From an uncultured Treponema sp. (GTDB lineage: Bacteria; Spirochaetota; Spirochaetia; Treponematales; Treponemataceae), in contig CAKUWD010000001.1 of NCBI GenBank assembly GCA_934699065.1, forward strand, positions 1 through 64,000: a stretch of DNA of 64,000 bases, written 5' to 3'. A program made the translations under genes and the position numbers. Each line of letters opens with the position of its first letter. The first letter of the stretch is position 1. This document shows positions 61,123-64,000 of this stretch, in pieces. Below the pieces are notes generated by a model. That model saw only the letters and a program-made list of their open reading frames with translations, did no database searches and was not told the DNA's origin.

Positions 61123-61419
61123 ATGGCAAAGAAAAACGAAACTGGTTCGACGCTCAAAGAAATTACAATTTCTATGCATTGCATAACTTTCAACATTGCC
61201 CTTCTTACAGTTGAAATGGAACTGCCAGAAGATTTCGACAAGAACCTGCTCCATGAAGTAATGGACCTTACAAGTGAATGTATTGAAAAGCCATCTGGAT
61301 TAGAAAATATGCTCAAACGTGCAATACTGCTTGAAAATGAAATTGCTGATTATCCCTTAAAAAAGAGCAAAAAAGAATTTATCTATAACTGTATGCAAAC
61401 TTTTGAAGAATTGTTGTAG
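61123..61419 (+). CDS. Small unknown protein cotranscribed with the sigma factor
   Basis: 98 residues, 13 nt after the sigma-factor gene with AAAGGAGG upstream of the ATG. Predicted mixed alpha/beta start (EITISMHCITFNIALLTVEM) and helical C-terminal half (LLHEVMDLTSECIEKPSGLE). I do not recognise it. Position suggests an anti-sigma or cofactor; there is no sequence support for that. Confidence 0.65.
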   Translation: MAKKNETGSTLKEITISMHCITFNIALLTVEMELPEDFDKNLLHEVMDLTSECIEKPSGLENMLKRAILLENEIADYPLKKSKKEFIYNCMQTFEELL

Positions 61420-61756
61420 AGAAAAACTGTGTCGTATAGGATTCTATCATAGAATTCTTTCCTATACGGCATTAGTATTTCACGCTATACTATATACAAA
61501 TAAGAAGGTTGAAAGATGAAGACAAAGAAAAATTACAAGAATATCTTGAAGATTTAAAAGGAATAAAATTATTTTCAAGCCAACAAGCAGATAATGAATT
61601 TAAGAGGTTTTTAGATTTCTGCCTTAAAGTATTAATTGAACAATAAAAATATGCACCGTATAAAAGATAATATATAATTTAAAACTCCGAGTCCCAAGTT
61701 ACAGAAAAGAATTTGGGATTCGGAGTTATAGAATTTTATATATCTTGAGATCTATC
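61420..61756. other. 337-bp gap with a hairpin and a possible gene remnant
   Basis: CGTATAGG (61433-61440) and CCTATACG (61461-61468), with an inner ATTCT/AGAAT stem, follow the small unknown gene; there is no T-run. A 45-codon frame from TTG (61509) to TAA (61646) reads LKDEDKEKLQEYLEDLKGIK and ends LDFCLKVLIEQ, protein-like in composition, and may be the end of a lost gene or a small protein. The metY-side terminator closes the gap. Confidence 0.45.
61683..61727 (-). terminator. Terminator of the sulfhydrylase-type gene
   Basis: AACTCCGAGTCCCAA (61683-61697) and TTGGGATTCGGAGTT (61713-61727) form a 15-bp stem with one G-U pair; on the minus strand TTTTAAATTATAT follows. Confidence 0.85.
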
Positions 61757-63034
61757 TTAAATAGCAGCAAGGCCGCCTTTAAGGTCTTCGATAATGTCTT
61801 CGACATTTTCGAGGCCGACTGAAACACGAACCATACCGCCGTCAATTCCGGCTGCAACTAACTGCTCGTCGGTGAGCTGGCGGTGAGTAGCGCTGGCCGG
61901 GTGAAGAACGCAGGTGCGGATGTCGGCAACGTGAACTTCGTCGCAGGCAAGCTTGAGGGCATCCATAAAACGAACGGCTGCTGAGCGGCCACCCTTAATG
62001 CTGATAGAGATAACGCCGCAGGTTCCGTTTGGAAGATATTTCTGTGCACGCTCGTAGTACTTGTCGCCTGGAATGCCAGGATATGTCACTTTAGCAATCT
62101 TGTCGGAGGTTTTGAAGAACTCGGCAACCTTGCGGGCATTCTGGCAGTAGCGTTCCATGCGAACCGGTAAAGTCTCAAGACCGAGGTTCAGATAGAAGGC
62201 GCTCTGAGCCGCAGGATAGCAACCAAAGTCGCGCATCAACTGAGTGCGGGCTTTTACAATATAAGCAGCCTTGCCGAAGTCTCCAACATAACGGAGGCCA
62301 TGGTAACTTTCATCAGGCTCAACCATGTCGGCAAACTTACCGGTAGCCTTATAAGCCTTTTCCCAGTCGAAGTTTCCTGAATCAACAATACAACCGCCAC
62401 CCTGAACAGCGTGACCATCCATATATTTTGTTGTCGAGTGAACGACAATGTCGGCGCCCCACTCGAAAGGACGGCAGAGAACCGGAGTTGCAAAAGTGTT
62501 ATCAACGATAAGAGGAAGATTGTTGTCGTGAGCGGCCTTTGCCCAGGTTTCAAAATCAAAAACTGTAAGGGCAGGATTTGCAATTGTCTCACCAAAAATA
62601 CACTTTGTATTAGGCTTGATTGCCTTGCAGATTTCTTCGTAGCTGGCATCTACATCAACCCAGATACATTCGATACCAAGCTTCTTAAGAGTAAAACCAA
62701 AGAGGTTGATAGTTCCGCCGTAAATCGATGAAGAAGCAATGAAGCTGTCTCCTGCACAACAAAGATTCAAAACAGAGAGAAGCGAGGCAGCTTGACCAGA
62801 GCTTGTAAGCATACAACCAACACCGCCCTCGAGATCTGCGATTTTCTTTTCAACTGCATCACAGGTAGGGTTTGCAAAACGTGAATACATGAATTCAGTA
62901 GGCTTATCAAAAAGGGCCGCAACGTGGTCGCAGCTGTCAAAGCGGTAAGTAGTGCTCTGTACAATAGGGATAGTTCCAGGTCCGCCATTTTCCGGCTTAT
63001 AGCCTGAGTGTAAAACTTTTGTTTCAATCTTCAT
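61757..63034 (-). CDS. metY: O-acetylhomoserine sulfhydrylase / Cys-Met metabolism PLP enzyme
   Basis: 425 residues. Cys/Met metabolism PLP-dependent family: QSTTYRFDSCDHVAALFD, MYSRFANPTCDAVEKKIADL, the PLP-lysine motif VHSTTKYMDGHAVQGGGCIV (near 205) and the end GGMVRVSVGLENVEDIIEDL. Length and the NPT, GDFG and LHPASATHRQL stretches fit MetY (O-acetylhomoserine to homocysteine with sulfide). Methionine gamma-lyase or cystathionine gamma-synthase cannot be excluded by sequence. AAGGA lies 7 nt before the ATG. No SAM riboswitch is visible upstream. It complements cysE at 34478. Confidence 0.88.
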   Translation of the reverse strand: MKIETKVLHSGYKPENGGPGTIPIVQSTTYRFDSCDHVAALFDKPTEFMYSRFANPTCDAVEKKIADLEGGVGCMLTSSGQAASLLSVLNLCCAGDSFIASSSIYGGTINLFGFTLKKLGIECIWVDVDASYEEICKAIKPNTKCIFGETIANPALTVFDFETWAKAAHDNNLPLIVDNTFATPVLCRPFEWGADIVVHSTTKYMDGHAVQGGGCIVDSGNFDWEKAYKATGKFADMVEPDESYHGLRYVGDFGKAAYIVKARTQLMRDFGCYPAAQSAFYLNLGLETLPVRMERYCQNARKVAEFFKTSDKIAKVTYPGIPGDKYYERAQKYLPNGTCGVISISIKGGRSAAVRFMDALKLACDEVHVADIRTCVLHPASATHRQLTDEQLVAAGIDGGMVRVSVGLENVEDIIEDLKGGLAAI

Positions 63035-63093
63035 AAATATTTCCTTATAGGAAAAATCTATAACAAGAAAAGAATATGTGCAAGTATGTTTAA

Positions 63094-64000
63094 TTAAATT
63101 TCAAACTGATCAACCTGCATTCCCATCTTACTGATAGAATCTTCCATAAGTCTTGAAATTTCAGAAAGTGAATTACCTACTGCATTAATCTTAGAAGCAC
63201 TCGCACTCATCTCGTTCATTCCCTGCTTCATGCTTGCAGTTTCATTCTGCAGGCGGCCGATTTCTTCCATAATAACCCGGCTGTCCTGAGACATTTCTTT
63301 TGAAGCATTCTGAACTTCCTGAGAACTATCATTCATTCCATGGAGAGATTCCGTAATCTGAGCTGAATCCGTCTGCTGAACAGTCATAGCTTCTTTTATC
63401 TGACGAACAAGAACATCAGTTTCATGAATTTCGTTTGCAAGATTTGCATAACCATTAACACCGCGCTGAGTAGCTTCAACAACAGTTTCGATTGTAGACT
63501 GGATTCTGTTAAGCTGCTCACCTATTGTCTTTGACTGTGTACTTGAAGTTTCAGAAAGCTTACGGATTTCATCAGCAACGACAGCAAAGCCCTTTCCGGC
63601 CTCACCGGCGTGAGCAGCCTCAATTGCCGCATTCATGGCAAGAAGGTTTGTCTGAGATGCAATTGAAGCAATTACAGAGTTTGCCTCACTCAGCAGCTTA
63701 GACTGATTTTCAATTTCAGCGATTTTTTCCTTAAGTTCACTTTGAGTCTTAACGCCGCTTTCGGCATCTGTTTCAAGTCTTCCGAAAGAAGCAACCATTC
63801 TGTCAGTAGAATGATTAACCTCTCCGATTTTTATAATCATCTGTTCAACAACACCGGAAGCCCCCTGGATTGCCTGTGACTGAACAGCAATAAGTTCCTC
63901 AAGAGCAGTAATACCTGTAAGAATTTTATTAATGCTCTCAGCTGTCTGAGATACACTTTCAGTCTGAGAACCAAGATTATTATTCATGACTGTAATGCTT
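63094..64000 (-). CDS. Methyl-accepting chemotaxis protein, C-terminal part (cut by window end)
   Basis: At least 297 residues; the frame is open to the window edge, so the N-terminal sensor part is missing. The signalling hairpin tip reads [39 protein letters not shown], flanked by heptad-repeat helices. It hands signals to CheA/CheW. The C-terminus VDQFEI has no NWETF-like CheR pentapeptide. It is 59 nt upstream of metY on the same strand, with no terminator between, so some read-through is possible. Confidence 0.93.
   Translation of the reverse strand, partial: SITVMNNNLGSQTESVSQTAESINKILTGITALEELIAVQSQAIQGASGVVEQMIIKIGEVNHSTDRMVASFGRLETDAESGVKTQSELKEKIAEIENQSKLLSEANSVIASIASQTNLLAMNAAIEAAHAGEAGKGFAVVADEIRKLSETSSTQSKTIGEQLNRIQSTIETVVEATQRGVNGYANLANEIHETDVLVRQIKEAMTVQQTDSAQITESLHGMNDSSQEVQNASKEMSQDSRVIMEEIGRLQNETASMKQGMNEMSASASKINAVGNSLSEISRLMEDSISKMGMQVDQFEI

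Noticed and set aside
49754..61650. Prophage or integrative element covering the accessory region.
   Set aside because: No integrase, transposase, capsid, terminase or att-like direct repeats were seen; tRNA genes are not adjacent.
63035..63093. SAM or other riboswitch before the metY-type gene.
   Set aside because: Only 59 nt lie between it and the MCP gene, with no SAM-I, SAM-II or SAH core.

Overview
The window reads as a low-to-moderate G+C spirochaete chromosome, most likely a Treponema from gut, rumen or mouth. The support is: RpoB carries Asn in place of Ser at the E. coli 531 position of the rifampicin region (a known spirochaete trait); murB lies next to a double cyclic-nucleotide-domain protein; and there are treponeme-style coiled-coil/LysM envelope proteins, a PilZ protein, a BspA-like LRR gene, HprK/HPr, sigma-54 and a methyl-accepting chemotaxis protein. 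The genus is an inference from gene content; no rRNA is present.

Layout. (1) 1-3360, plus strand: murB, a double-CNB protein, a small exported protein and a DUF192 lipoprotein. (2) 3399-34300, minus strand: a TPR gene and a PilZ gene, then about 28 kb of translation and transcription genes. Read in the direction of transcription these are tRNA-Thr, rpmG, tRNA-Trp, secE, nusG, rplK-rplA-rplJ-rplL, rpoB-rpoC; rpsL-rpsG; then tuf-rpsJ followed by the S10, spc and alpha clusters to rpoA-rplQ and a small zinc-ribbon gene. Three strong sigma-70-type promoters drive it (before tRNA-Thr, rpsL and tuf), with terminators after rpoC, rpsG and the zinc-ribbon gene. fusA is absent from the str segment, and adk, map and infA from the spc segment. 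(3) 34400-49750: housekeeping and regulation: serine acetyltransferase, radA, hsp20 behind a textbook sigma-54 promoter, pgsA, a cytidylate-kinase-like protein, a Nudix hydrolase, two envelope proteins, a PC4-like protein, the hprK-ptsH-lexA-holA operon, hpf, rpoN, a DUF1015 protein and an orphan adenine methyltransferase. (4) 49800-61650, accessory: HicAB, a P/E-repeat lipoprotein, a divergent membrane protein/Xre pair, a three-gene operon (AAA+ ATPase, FliG-like protein lacking the FliG N-domain, PcfJ-like protein), a frameshifted BspA-like gene, an HNH endonuclease, a Sel1-type protein, a sigma-70-family factor and small ORFs. (5) 61757-64000: an O-acetylhomoserine sulfhydrylase-type enzyme and an MCP cut by the window end.

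Most interesting: the AAA+/FliG-like/PcfJ operon (52561-57276); a complete small-RNA unit at about 35420-35553 (consensus promoter, three hairpins, a single-stranded CU-rich segment, U-rich terminator); a set of genes whose -10 box ends only 4-9 nt before the start codon with no Shine-Dalgarno (murB, PilZ, pgsA, hprK, hicA, xre), implying leaderless mRNAs; the sigma-54 promoter on hsp20 with rpoN 8.5 kb away; a long structured tuf leader; and matching poly-T/hairpin/SD leaders before the Sel1 and sigma-factor genes. No CRISPR array, insertion sequence, prophage or rRNA gene was seen.
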